Shown here: positions 46,263-55,007 of the stretch, piece after piece
Layout of the letters: each line of letters opens with the position of its first letter
How positions within the stretch are numbered: the stretch's first letter is position 1
NCBI RefSeq assembly: GCF_027886425.1
Contig: NZ_CP115671.1
Coordinates: forward strand, 2,170,001-2,234,000
Reading direction: 5' to 3'
DNA: 64,000 nucleotides
Source of the DNA: Brevundimonas vesicularis
GTDB lineage: Bacteria > Pseudomonadota > Alphaproteobacteria > Caulobacterales > Caulobacteraceae
The notes under the pieces: generated by a model
The model's input: the letters and a program-made list of their open reading frames with translations, nothing else
What the model was told of the DNA's origin: nothing
Databases searched by the model: none
Program-made: the position numbers and the translations under genes

Positions 46263-47123
46263 ATGAGCCGTTTCGAAGGCACGGACCGTTATATCGCGAC
46301 GAGCGACCTCAAGGTCGCGGTGAACGCTGCGGTCGCACTGGAGCGTCCCCTGCTGATCAAGGGCGAGCCCGGCACAGGCAAGACGGTCCTGGCCTATGAG
46401 ATCGCCAAGGCCTTCGATGCGCCGTTGATCACCTGGCACGTCAAATCCACGACCAAGGCCCATAACGGCCTTTATGAGTACGACGCCGTCAGCCGCCTGC
46501 GCGACAGCCAGTTGGGCGAGGAACGCGTCCATGACGTCCGCAACTACCTGAAGAAGGGCAAGCTGTGGGAGGCGTTCACCGCCCCTGCCCGTCCCGTCCT
46601 GCTGATCGACGAGATCGACAAGGCCGACATCGAGTTCCCCAACGACCTGCTGCAGGAACTTGATCGGATGGAGTTCTACGTCCAGGAAACGGACGAGACG
46701 ATCCGCGCCGAAGTGCGCCCCATCGTGATTATCACCTCCAACAATGAAAAAGAGCTGCCCGACGCCTTTCTGCGCCGCTGCTTCTTCCACTTCATTCGCT
46801 TCCCCGACGCCGAGACCCTGTCCGCGATCGTCGATGTGCACTTCCCCGGCATCAAACCGCGCCTGGTTTCTGAGGCGTTGAAGACCTTCTACGAAATCCG
46901 CGATACGCCGGGCCTGAAGAAGAAGCCGTCGACCTCAGAGCTTCTGGATTGGCTGAAGCTGTTGCTGGTCGAGGATATCGACGCCGAGACCCTGCGTGAG
47001 AAGACGCCGAACAAGCTGATCCCGCCGCTGCATGGGGCGCTGCTAAAGAACGAGCAGGACGTGCATCTGTTCGAACGCCTGGCGTTCCTGAACCGCCGCG
47101 AAGGCTCGCGCCCCGGCGGCTGA
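46263..47123 (+). CDS. MoxR-type AAA+ ATPase
   Basis: 286 residues. Walker A GEPGTGKTVLAYEIA (near residue 38), Walker B LLIDEIDKADIEF, sensor 1 ITSNNEKELPDAFLRRC with the arginine finger region, then the lid domain. MoxR proteins usually assist assembly of protein or metal complexes with a VWA-domain partner; the partner gene does not follow here, the next frame being a lipoprotein. ATG 46263 is chosen; a GTG at 46251 is also in frame. Confidence 0.9.
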   Translation: MSRFEGTDRYIATSDLKVAVNAAVALERPLLIKGEPGTGKTVLAYEIAKAFDAPLITWHVKSTTKAHNGLYEYDAVSRLRDSQLGEERVHDVRNYLKKGKLWEAFTAPARPVLLIDEIDKADIEFPNDLLQELDRMEFYVQETDETIRAEVRPIVIITSNNEKELPDAFLRRCFFHFIRFPDAETLSAIVDVHFPGIKPRLVSEALKTFYEIRDTPGLKKKPSTSELLDWLKLLLVEDIDAETLREKTPNKLIPPLHGALLKNEQDVHLFERLAFLNRREGSRPGG

Positions 47124-47196
47124 CCCGGTGATTACCGCGATTTCACTGGATCACGCGGCCGCAGCGCGCAGAATGAGGGCCAAGAGAGGTTCGACC

Positions 47197-48000
47197 ATGC
47201 GTCATATCCTGCTTTATCTAGCCCTCAGCGCCAGCCTAGCTGCCTGCGACGGCGACAACTCGGTCCGCATCACCACCACCTCGTCCAGCGACGATCAGGG
47301 CGCAGGCGTATTAAAGGTGATCGACGCCCTGCAATGCCCGGACAATCTTGGCGTCCTGACGCGAAAGGGCCTGGCGGCGGCAGGCGGCGCGAACTGCGTC
47401 TATGGCGGCCCCAAGGGCGCCGACGTCGTGCTACATCTTGTCAAGCTAGACGGGCGCTCAGTCGATGATGTGTTGCGGGACTTCGAGGCGCGCGCCAGCG
47501 CCGATCTGCCTCATACAGTCGCGCGGCTGGCCCCGGGCGCAGGCGATGCGCCGCCACCGCCTCCATCAATCGAGGCAGGCGATACGACTTCCGTCCAAGC
47601 GCCTGGGGTCGACATCAAGACGCGCGGCGAGGACGCCTCGGTCCGCCTGCCCGGCCTGAAGATCGAGACCCAGGGCGATAACGCCAGCGTCCGCATCGGC
47701 GGCATCAACATCCAGTCCAAGGACGGACAAAACGTCCGCACCGAAACCTCGACGGTCAGCGTGGACGCCAACGACAACTCCACTCGCGTGCGCACCCGTG
47801 CGCCGGGCGCGGCGACGCGCATGACCTATATCCTGGCTGACGATCAGCCCGGCGATGCGGGCTGGCGCCAGGTCGGCTTCGAGGCACGCGGCCCCAGCGG
47901 CGGCCCGATCGTCATCGCCGTGGTCAGGTCCAAGGATCGTAGAAACGACGGCATTTTCGACGACGCCAAGGAACTGGTCACACTGAACGTCGGACGCTGA
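47197..48000 (+). CDS. Lipoprotein with tandem beta-type repeats
   Basis: 267 residues with lipobox SLAAC at about residues 14-18. The middle contains imperfect tandem repeats of 17-18 residues: PGVDIKTRGEDASVRL, PGLKIETQGDNASVRI, GGINIQSKDGQNVRTE, then TVSVDANDNSTRVRT. This looks like a small beta-solenoid, as in adhesin-like envelope proteins. The end (GDAGWRQVGFEARGPSGGPIVIAVV) is not recognised. It follows the MoxR gene, and envelope quality control is a possible but unproven link. Confidence 0.72.
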   Translation: MRHILLYLALSASLAACDGDNSVRITTTSSSDDQGAGVLKVIDALQCPDNLGVLTRKGLAAAGGANCVYGGPKGADVVLHLVKLDGRSVDDVLRDFEARASADLPHTVARLAPGAGDAPPPPPSIEAGDTTSVQAPGVDIKTRGEDASVRLPGLKIETQGDNASVRIGGINIQSKDGQNVRTETSTVSVDANDNSTRVRTRAPGAATRMTYILADDQPGDAGWRQVGFEARGPSGGPIVIAVVRSKDRRNDGIFDDAKELVTLNVGR

Positions 48001-48094
48001 CGCGGCGATTTCCTGCGCCGTCTGGTCCCTCCCGCTTGATCCCGGCGTATCTTTGCGTCACCTGACCAGCCGACAAGCGATCAGGACACGCGAT

Positions 48095-48736
48095 TTGGCC
48101 GAGCGCCCCACCAAGAAGAACGCCCCCCGCGCCTGGCAGCGCATGCTGTCCGGTCGTCGCCTGGATCTGCTGGACCCGTCGCCGTTCGACATCGAGATCG
48201 AGGACATCGCCCACGGGCTGGCGCGCGTCGCCCGCTGGAACGGTCAGACCATCGGCGAGCACGCCTTTTCGGTCGCCCAGCACTCCTGCGTGGTCGAAGA
48301 AATCGCCGCCCACATCAAGCCCGGCCTGGATCCGAAATGGCGTCTGGCCGCCTTGCTGCATGACGCCTCGGAATACGTCATCGGCGACATGATCTCGCCG
48401 TTCAAGGCGGCGCTCGGGGCCGGCTACAAGGATTTCGAGGCCAAGCTGGAAGCTGCGATCCATTTGCGCTACGGCCTGCCTCCCAAGACGCCGCAGACGA
48501 TCAAGACGCTGATCAAGAAGGCCGACAAGGCCTGCGCCTTTTTCGAGGCGACGCAGCTGGCGGGTTTCACCGAAAAGGAATCGCTGGGCTTCTTCGGCAG
48601 CCCGCCCGAGGGTTACAGCCTGACGATCGAGCCTCAACCCGCCCCGGTCGCGCAGGCCCGATATCTGGAACGCTACCGCGTCCTGGCTGGCGCTGTCGGC
48701 CTGATCCCCGCCGACGACGCCTGGCACACGGAATAA
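48095..48736 (+). CDS. HD-domain metal-dependent phosphohydrolase
   Basis: About 213 residues from TTG 48095, which has AGGAC upstream; an earlier TTG at 48053 is also in frame. HD-domain pattern: IAHGLARVARWNGQTIGEHAFSVAQHS (first His), WRLAALLHDASEYVIGDM (His-Asp pair) and a later Asp in KADKACAFFEATQL. It resembles the YfbR-type 5'-nucleotidase group. The next gene starts 4 bases after its stop. Confidence 0.8.
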   Translation: MAERPTKKNAPRAWQRMLSGRRLDLLDPSPFDIEIEDIAHGLARVARWNGQTIGEHAFSVAQHSCVVEEIAAHIKPGLDPKWRLAALLHDASEYVIGDMISPFKAALGAGYKDFEAKLEAAIHLRYGLPPKTPQTIKTLIKKADKACAFFEATQLAGFTEKESLGFFGSPPEGYSLTIEPQPAPVAQARYLERYRVLAGAVGLIPADDAWHTE

Positions 48737-48740
48737 CACG

Positions 48741-49673
48741 ATGACCCAGGGGGCGGAGGATGGCGTTCGCATCGGTCTGTCGGCGGTCGTGATGACCTTA
48801 AAAGACCGGCAGGCCGTCGTCCTGACGACCCCGACCGAGGACGGTTCGCGGGCCCTGCCCTTCGGGCCGTTTGATCCCGTGCGCGACCGCACCTTCGAGC
48901 GCGCTCTGCGGGATTTCGTGACCGCCCAGACCGGGTTTCGGCTCGGCTTCGTCGAACAGCTCTACACCTTCGGCGACGCGGGCCGCGCCTCTCCCCGCGC
49001 GACGCCCGGCCCCGGCCGTCACAGAGAGGTGTCCGTCGGCTATCTGGCCCTGACGCCCGACGCCGCCGAAGGCCAGACACACGACGCCCGCTGGGACGCC
49101 GTGTTCGAGTTCTTTCCATGGGAGGATCGGCGCGGCGGTCATGACGCGCGAATCACGGAAGGCCTGCACGCCTGGGCCGATGGCGACGAGCACCGTCTGG
49201 CCCGGGCCCGCGCCCTTTTCGCCCTGACGCGGGATCACCGCTGGAACGAGGAGCGGGTCCTGGAGCGCTATGAACTGCTCTACGAAGCGCGTCTGGTCGC
49301 TGAGGCGTGGCGCGACGCCGACCTGTCGTCCACGCAGCCCATGCCGGGCCGCATCATGTCTTCCGATCACCGGCGCATCTTGGCGACCGCGCTCGGCCGC
49401 CTGAGGAGCAAGCTGAAATACCGCCCGGTTCTGTTCGATCTGACGCCTGGCGTCTTCACCCTGTCCCAACTCCAGACGGGCGCCGAGGCCGTGTCGGGCC
49501 TCAGCCTGCACAAACAGAATTTCCGGCGCGGCGTTGAGCGGACAGGGCTGGTCGAACCCACCGGACAGCTATCTTCCACCACGGGCGGCCGACCCGCCGA
49601 ACTGTTTCGATTCAAGGGCGTGGACGCCCAGACCGGCGCCGCGCCGGGCATGTCTTTGCCCGCGCAAAGATAG
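48741..49673 (+). CDS. NadQ-like transcriptional regulator (Nudix-like plus winged helix)
   Basis: 310 residues. The N-terminal 140 residues look like a Nudix-fold ligand domain without a clear hydrolase box, and the C-terminal half has a helix-turn-helix region (TLSQLQTGAEAVSGLSLHKQNFRRGVERTGLVEPTG) of the NrtR type. It matches my memory of the alphaproteobacterial NAD-metabolism regulator NadQ. The ligand domain would sense an NAD intermediate. No NAD biosynthesis gene is adjacent, so target genes are inferred to lie elsewhere. Confidence 0.75.
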   Translation: MTQGAEDGVRIGLSAVVMTLKDRQAVVLTTPTEDGSRALPFGPFDPVRDRTFERALRDFVTAQTGFRLGFVEQLYTFGDAGRASPRATPGPGRHREVSVGYLALTPDAAEGQTHDARWDAVFEFFPWEDRRGGHDARITEGLHAWADGDEHRLARARALFALTRDHRWNEERVLERYELLYEARLVAEAWRDADLSSTQPMPGRIMSSDHRRILATALGRLRSKLKYRPVLFDLTPGVFTLSQLQTGAEAVSGLSLHKQNFRRGVERTGLVEPTGQLSSTTGGRPAELFRFKGVDAQTGAAPGMSLPAQR

Positions 49674-49760
49674 CGTCGGATTTCTTTCACAGACGGGTTG
49701 CGAAGCGCTGCGGCTCCGACTAGAGAAGCCCCTCGCTCGACCAAGCGATATCGGCGCCGC

Positions 49761-49850
<90 letters not shown>

Positions 49851-49967
49851 CCGGCCTGACGAAGGCCTAGGCCAAGTTCCAACATTATCGAAACGAGGCT
49901 TCGGCCTTTGCCGTCGGGTTTCTGCGCCTGCATCTTGGACTCTCAAGCATTGCGCATTGAATGATCA

Positions 49968-49981
49968 TGATACCGGTGTCA
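49968..49981. promoter_or_regulatory. Operator-like ACCGGT site before the carboxylesterase gene
   Basis: TGATACCGGTGTCA, a palindrome with one mismatch, 37 bases before the esterase start. It is one of four copies in this locus. Confidence 0.65.
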
Positions 49982-50018
49982 GAGTCGCTCTCGTTGGATA
50001 TCAGATGGGCGACGATCG

Positions 50019-51581
50019 ATGATCACGCGACGTAAGGCGCTACTGAGCAGCATGGCGACCGCGGGTCTGCTTTCGGCGCCCTCCGGCGTTCTTGCGGCAA
50101 CGGCGCCAAATCGCGTGATGACAACCGCCGGACCGGTCATCGGTCTGCGACAGGAGGGGATCAGCGTCTTCAAGGGCGTGCGATATGGAGCGCCGACGCG
50201 GCGGTTCCAACCGCCAGAAAAGCCGACGCCTTGGCGCGACCCGGTTCGTGCAACACGTTACGGCGCGGCCAGTCCGCAGCGCGGCGATGAGCCGAGTCAA
50301 AGCGAAGATTGTCTGTTCCTGAACGTCTGGACGCCAGGCACCGACGCGGGTCGGCGACCGGTGATGGTCTATATCCACGGCGGCGCCTATTCGAGCGGTT
50401 CGGGATCGGACCCGCTGTATGACGGCACGCGTCTGGCGGCGCGCGGCGATGTCGTGGTGGTGACGCTGAACCACCGGCTGAATGTCTTCGGCTATGCCTA
50501 TCTGGCGCGACTGGCGCCGGGGTTCGAAGATTCGGGCAACGTCGGCCAGCTGGATCTGGTCCTGGCGCTGCAGTGGGTACGAGACAACATTGCGGCGTTC
50601 GGCGGCGATCCGTCGAGGGTGATGCTGTTCGGTCAGTCCGGCGGGGGCGCCAAGATCGCCACCCTGATGGCGACGCCGGCGGCGCAAGGTCTGTTCCATC
50701 GCGCCGCGACCATGAGTGGTCAGCAGGTGACGGCGTCCGGGCCAATCAACGCCACGACGCGAGCCACGACATGGCTGAAGGCTCTGGGCCTGACGCCGGA
50801 TCGGGCGGCCGAAGCGGCGACGATGCCGGTCGAGCGGCTGCTCGAAGCGCAGAGCGCCGAGGACCCGATTCTGGGCTTCGGCGGCCTGTATTTCGGGCCG
50901 GTGCTGGATTTCCGCACCCTTCCCCGCCACCCCTTCTATCCCGACGCGGCGCCGCTGGGCCGGTCGATCCCCATGATCATCGGCAACACGCGCGAAGAGA
51001 CCCTGGGCTTCATGGGCAACGATCCCAAGAATGTCGGGCTGACGTGGGAGACCCTGGCGGCGCGGCTGTCGCCCGGCGTCATGCGTATCGACATCACGCC
51101 CGAAGCTGTGATCGCCGGCTATCGCGCCATGCATCCTGAGTGGTCGCCCGACCAGGTGCTGATCGCCGCGACGACAGCGGGGCGGTCCTGGCGCGGCGCG
51201 GTGATCGAGGCCGAAGAACGGGCCAAGGCTGGCGCACCCGCCTGGGTCTATCAACTCAACTTCCCTGGAGAGTTGGCCTCGGGTCGCAAGGGCGCCTTCC
51301 ATACCGCCGACATCCCGCTGGTGTTCGACAATGTCGAGGCGCCCGGCTCGCGGACGCGCGGGCCGGGCGCGCAAATCATGTCGGACCGGATGAGCGACGC
51401 CTTCATCGCCCTAGCTCGCGACGGCGATCCCAACCATGCCGGACTGCCGCGCTGGGACCGCTATGAGCTGCCTCGCCGACAGACGATGTTGATGGATATC
51501 CAGCCGCGCATGGTCGACGATCCGCGCGGGGACGAGCGGGCCTTCTTCTCGGCCATTCCCTATATCCAGCCGGGAACCTAG
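50019..51581 (+). CDS. Exported type-B carboxylesterase
   Basis: 520 residues. Signal region MITRRKALLSSMATAGLLSA has a twin-Arg look and ends near residue 26. The carboxylesterase fold is clear: FKGVRYGAP, EDCLFLNVWTP, YIHGGAYSSGS (oxyanion hole), nucleophile elbow FGQSGGGAKIA instead of the usual GESAGG, and the catalytic His in AFHTADIPLVF. With an ACCGGT site in front and pectin genes next to it, removal of acetyl or methyl esters from pectin is a reasonable inference, not shown by the sequence. Confidence 0.88.
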   Translation: MITRRKALLSSMATAGLLSAPSGVLAATAPNRVMTTAGPVIGLRQEGISVFKGVRYGAPTRRFQPPEKPTPWRDPVRATRYGAASPQRGDEPSQSEDCLFLNVWTPGTDAGRRPVMVYIHGGAYSSGSGSDPLYDGTRLAARGDVVVVTLNHRLNVFGYAYLARLAPGFEDSGNVGQLDLVLALQWVRDNIAAFGGDPSRVMLFGQSGGGAKIATLMATPAAQGLFHRAATMSGQQVTASGPINATTRATTWLKALGLTPDRAAEAATMPVERLLEAQSAEDPILGFGGLYFGPVLDFRTLPRHPFYPDAAPLGRSIPMIIGNTREETLGFMGNDPKNVGLTWETLAARLSPGVMRIDITPEAVIAGYRAMHPEWSPDQVLIAATTAGRSWRGAVIEAEERAKAGAPAWVYQLNFPGELASGRKGAFHTADIPLVFDNVEAPGSRTRGPGAQIMSDRMSDAFIALARDGDPNHAGLPRWDRYELPRRQTMLMDIQPRMVDDPRGDERAFFSAIPYIQPGT

Positions 51582-52567
51582 AGCGGAAAATCCAGCCGGG
51601 CGGCCCAAGCGCGCACCAGATCGGGCCAGACCTGCGCGGGCTTGCCCTGGATCAGACGGACGCCGAAACCGTGGCCGCCTTCCTGGAACAGATGCGCCTC
51701 GGTCCGGACAGAGGCGGCTTTGAGCGCGGTCAGCAGTTGCAGGCTGTTCTCCACCGGCACGGACGCGTCGTCCATGGCGTGCAGCAGGAAGACGGGCGAC
51801 GCATTCCGCCACTCCATCTGCTCCAGAGAATAGGCTGCGATCCGCTCGGCCGACGGCGTCTCGCCCAGCAGGTGCGTCCGCGATCCGGCGTGGACGTACG
51901 GGTCCGCCATGGTCGCGACCGGATACATCAGAACGGTCAGATCGAGTCGCAGGGGTGCGCTATCGGCGGCATCGACCGGTTCATAGGTCGCGTCCGTCCG
52001 GGCGCTGGCCAGCCCCGCCAGATGGCCGCCAGCCGAGGCACCCAGCACGGCGATCTTTTGCGGATCGAAGCCAAAGTCGGCGGCGCGGCTGCGGATCAGC
52101 CGGATCGCACGCTGGGCGTCCTGCAGGGGTGCGTCGGCTCCGGCCGCCCAGCCGTCAGCCGGCAGGCGATAGCGCAGGACGAAACAGGTCGTGCCGCTGG
52201 CGGCGAAGACGCGCGCGACGTCATACCCTTCCTTGTCCAGCACAGCCCAGCGATAGCCGCCGCCGGGGATAAGAAGCATCGCCGAACCGTTCGGCCGCTC
52301 GGGGCGAAAGACGGTCAGGATCGGATCGGTCGTATACTGGGCGTAACGGTCGTGGAAGGCGGGATCGGTCGACCGCTCTGGCACGACCGGCGTGACGGTC
52401 ACGCCCTGCCCGCCCGGGGCGCCGTCGGGCCATAGGCGGATGATCTCGGTTGGGTCGGCCGGACCGGCGCGGCCGCCATCCGCCACTGTCTGCGCCCTCG
52501 CCCCGGATGCGCCGACTACGGCCCCCATCGCCAGACCTAAAAGCGTCCTGCGTTCCACATCCATCAC
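51578..52567 (-). CDS. Exported alpha/beta hydrolase, probable sugar esterase
   Basis: 329 residues with a signal peptide containing an RR pair (VERRTLLGLAMGAVVGASGARAQ). Alpha/beta hydrolase marks: LLIPGGGYRWAVLDKEG, nucleophile GASAGGHLA, Asp in HAMDDASVPVENS and His in GGHGFG. It resembles acetyl-xylan or pectin acetyl esterases of the BD-FAE type. It is the third gene of the hydratase-transporter-hydrolase run. Its TAG stop overlaps the esterase stop within CTAG. Confidence 0.85.
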   Translation of the reverse strand: MMDVERRTLLGLAMGAVVGASGARAQTVADGGRAGPADPTEIIRLWPDGAPGGQGVTVTPVVPERSTDPAFHDRYAQYTTDPILTVFRPERPNGSAMLLIPGGGYRWAVLDKEGYDVARVFAASGTTCFVLRYRLPADGWAAGADAPLQDAQRAIRLIRSRAADFGFDPQKIAVLGASAGGHLAGLASARTDATYEPVDAADSAPLRLDLTVLMYPVATMADPYVHAGSRTHLLGETPSAERIAAYSLEQMEWRNASPVFLLHAMDDASVPVENSLQLLTALKAASVRTEAHLFQEGGHGFGVRLIQGKPAQVWPDLVRAWAARLDFPL

Positions 52568-52660
52568 AGTTCTCTCTTCCTGAAAAGACGACGGCCGGAC
52601 GATCGCTCGCCCGGCCGCAATCCTTGATGACGTCGCGGCGCTGAGCCACTCAGTCGTTCG

Positions 52661-53947
52661 TCAGACCTTGGCCAGTTCGTATTTCGGCGTGATCAGGTGA
52701 ATGACCAGAAGCGCGATCAGATAGGCCGAGGCCGCCACGATGAAGATGGGCGTATAGGTGCCGATCTTCTCCAGGACGTAGCCGGCGTATTTGGCCATGG
52801 CCATGCCGCCGATGGCGCCCAGCATGCCGCCGATGCCGACGACCGACCCCACCGCCGAGCGGGGGAAGACATCGCCCGGCAGCGCATAGAGATTGGCCGA
52901 AAAGCCCTGGTGCGCGGCCGTCGCCAGTCCGATGATGCCGACCGCGAGCCAAAGGTTTGACGCCTCGGCCGCGAAGGCCACCGGCACGGCGCACAGGGCG
53001 CAGATCAACATGGTGATCTTGCGGGCATTGTTGATGCTCATGCCCCTGTGCATGAAGCGCGACGACAGCCAGCCCCCGCCAACCGAGCCGATGTCGGACA
53101 GGAGATAGATGGCGACCAGCGGCGGGCCGAAGGTCTTCAGATCCAGCCCATAGGTCTTGCCCAGGAAGTCCGGCAGCCAGAACAGGAACATCCACCAGAT
53201 CGGATCGATCAGGAACTTGCCCAGAGCATAGGCCCAGGTTTCCTTGACCGTCAGCAGTTTGGTCCATTTGACCTTTTCGACAACGTCGGCCGGGTCCTGC
53301 TCGATATAGGCCAGCTCAGCCGCGGACAGCTTCTTCTGCTCGCGCGGCTTGCGATAGACCAAGAGCCAGATCGGCAGCCAGATCAGGCCCAAGGCCCCGG
53401 TGATAACGAAGGCCATCTGCCAGCCGAAGGCCAGCACGAGGCCCGGAACGATCAGAGGGGTGACAATGGCGCCGATATTGGTGCCGGCGTTGAACAGGCC
53501 CGTCGCGAAGGCGCGTTCCTTCTTGGGAAACCACTCTGCGACCGCCTTGATCCCGCCAGGGAAACCGCCGGCCTCACCGACGCCAAGGACCATCCGCGCC
53601 ATCATGAAGTGTGACAGATCTCGCGCCGCACCGTGCATGATATGGCCGATCTGCCAAATGCCGAAGGCGATCCCCAGCCCCCAGCGCGCGCCGATCCGGT
53701 CCATGATCCGGCCCCACAATAAGTAGGCCACGGCATAGGACGCCTGGAACCAGAAGACGATGTCGGCATAGTCCGTTTCGGACCAGCCGAACTCGGCTGA
53801 CAGCGTCGGCTTGAGGAAGCCGATCATCTGACGATCGACGTAGTTGATGACCATGGCCGCGAACAGCAGCCACATGATGATCCAGCGATACTTGCCGGGG
53901 GATGGCGCCTTGATCTGGATCGGCGGCGCGACGGAGGCGTCTGACAT
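52661..53947 (-). CDS. MFS transporter, hexuronate (ExuT) type
   Basis: 428 residues with twelve predicted membrane segments. Belongs to the anion:cation symporter family: INYVDRQMIGFLKPTLSAEFGW, WGRIMDRIGARWGL, ARMVLGVGEAGGFPGGIKAVAEWFPKKERAFATGLFNAGTNIG. This is the pattern of galacturonate/hexuronate transporters. ATG 53947 is chosen. Located between the hydratase and the hydrolase, it would import galacturonate or its unsaturated dimer. Confidence 0.88.
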   Translation of the reverse strand: MSDASVAPPIQIKAPSPGKYRWIIMWLLFAAMVINYVDRQMIGFLKPTLSAEFGWSETDYADIVFWFQASYAVAYLLWGRIMDRIGARWGLGIAFGIWQIGHIMHGAARDLSHFMMARMVLGVGEAGGFPGGIKAVAEWFPKKERAFATGLFNAGTNIGAIVTPLIVPGLVLAFGWQMAFVITGALGLIWLPIWLLVYRKPREQKKLSAAELAYIEQDPADVVEKVKWTKLLTVKETWAYALGKFLIDPIWWMFLFWLPDFLGKTYGLDLKTFGPPLVAIYLLSDIGSVGGGWLSSRFMHRGMSINNARKITMLICALCAVPVAFAAEASNLWLAVGIIGLATAAHQGFSANLYALPGDVFPRSAVGSVVGIGGMLGAIGGMAMAKYAGYVLEKIGTYTPIFIVAASAYLIALLVIHLITPKYELAKV

Positions 53948-54035
53948 GGTTATGAAAACCCGTTCCTGAATATTCCTCGACACGTCCCTGCTCTTTTCCG
54001 TCCCTGAACGGCGGCGGGGTAGGCGTCCGATGATG

Positions 54036-54872
54036 TTACTGGGCTTCGGCCCTAACGACCGAACAGTGAAGTTCTGTGATACCCTTGAAGATGCACACGG
54101 CCTCGTCGCCCGCGTGAACACGGTGGACGCCGGTGACCGCGCCGGTCGAAACCAGCGTGCCCGCCTTCAGCGGGCGGCCCCAGCGCGCGCAATGTTCCAG
54201 CAAAAACCGCACAGACTCCATCGCGCCGCCCGCGAGGGACTGCGACCCTCCGGTGCCGACGCTGGCGCCATTGATCACCGTTTCGACCTCGATGCCGTCC
54301 AGACGCTCGCGCCAGTTCTCGACCTCGGGACCGATCATCAGTCCGCCATTGTTGCCGAAATCGGAGGCGACCACGGCGGAGCCCAGGTCGTTGATCGTCG
54401 AAAGCGGACTACCGGCCAGCTCGACGCCGATGAAGACCTTGTCCACGGCGCCCATCGCGTCTTCGATGCTCCAGTCGGTCTTGGCGGGATCGGCGTCGGC
54501 GCCGATACGAGCAATGAACTCAGCTTCAACCGCTGCGAACCCGCCCTCGATTTCAGGCAAAGGAACGACCGTATCGCCGGGCGCCGGCCAGACGTTGCGC
54601 GCGAAAATGGCGCCGGCCAGACGGTGGATCCCCAGCTTCGGCTGCTGTTCCGACGGGACGCCGCCCACCTTCCAGCCCACGACTTCATCGGGAAACAGAC
54701 CGATGGCGACGTCCTGAATGGCGTAGGATTCCGCCATGCTCTGGGGAATCACGCCCGGATACTCGGGCGTGTTGCGCGCCGCCAGACGCGCGGCGACGAA
54801 CTGCTCTGCGATCGCCGCCGGATCGGCCGACAGCGCGTCGTTCTGGCTCGCAAGTGAGGGGGTCGAAGTCAA
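54036..54872 (-). CDS. 2-keto-4-pentenoate hydratase family protein
   Basis: 278 residues, fumarylacetoacetase-fold (MhpD-like): VVGWKVGGVPSEQQPKLGIHRLAGAIF, GGFAAVEAEFIARIGADADP with the metal ligands, and ALVSTGAVTGVHRV-like GTLVSTGAVTGVHRVHAGDEA. Classical members hydrate 2-hydroxypenta-2,4-dienoate, but the position here in an ACCGGT-controlled pectin operon suggests a keto-sugar acid as substrate. Its promoter region holds the site at 54913 shared with the divergent LacI gene. Confidence 0.85.
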   Translation of the reverse strand: MTSTPSLASQNDALSADPAAIAEQFVAARLAARNTPEYPGVIPQSMAESYAIQDVAIGLFPDEVVGWKVGGVPSEQQPKLGIHRLAGAIFARNVWPAPGDTVVPLPEIEGGFAAVEAEFIARIGADADPAKTDWSIEDAMGAVDKVFIGVELAGSPLSTINDLGSAVVASDFGNNGGLMIGPEVENWRERLDGIEVETVINGASVGTGGSQSLAGGAMESVRFLLEHCARWGRPLKAGTLVSTGAVTGVHRVHAGDEAVCIFKGITELHCSVVRAEAQ

Positions 54873-54912
54873 AGGTGTCGCCTCGTGAATAGGCTGCGAT
54901 AAGAGCGACGAA

Positions 54913-54926
54913 GGAAACCGGTGTCA
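54913..54926. promoter_or_regulatory. Operator-like ACCGGT site between hydratase and LacI genes
   Basis: GGAAACCGGTGTCA in the 135-base divergent region. Identical in all 14 bases to the site at 59697. Confidence 0.7.
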
Positions 54927-55007
54927 ATGCGCTTTAACGGAGCCCCATGGCGTCGGCCGCGAGTCGCGGCTATGCCTTCAAGCTGCACATAGGGAAGGAG
55001 CCGAGCC

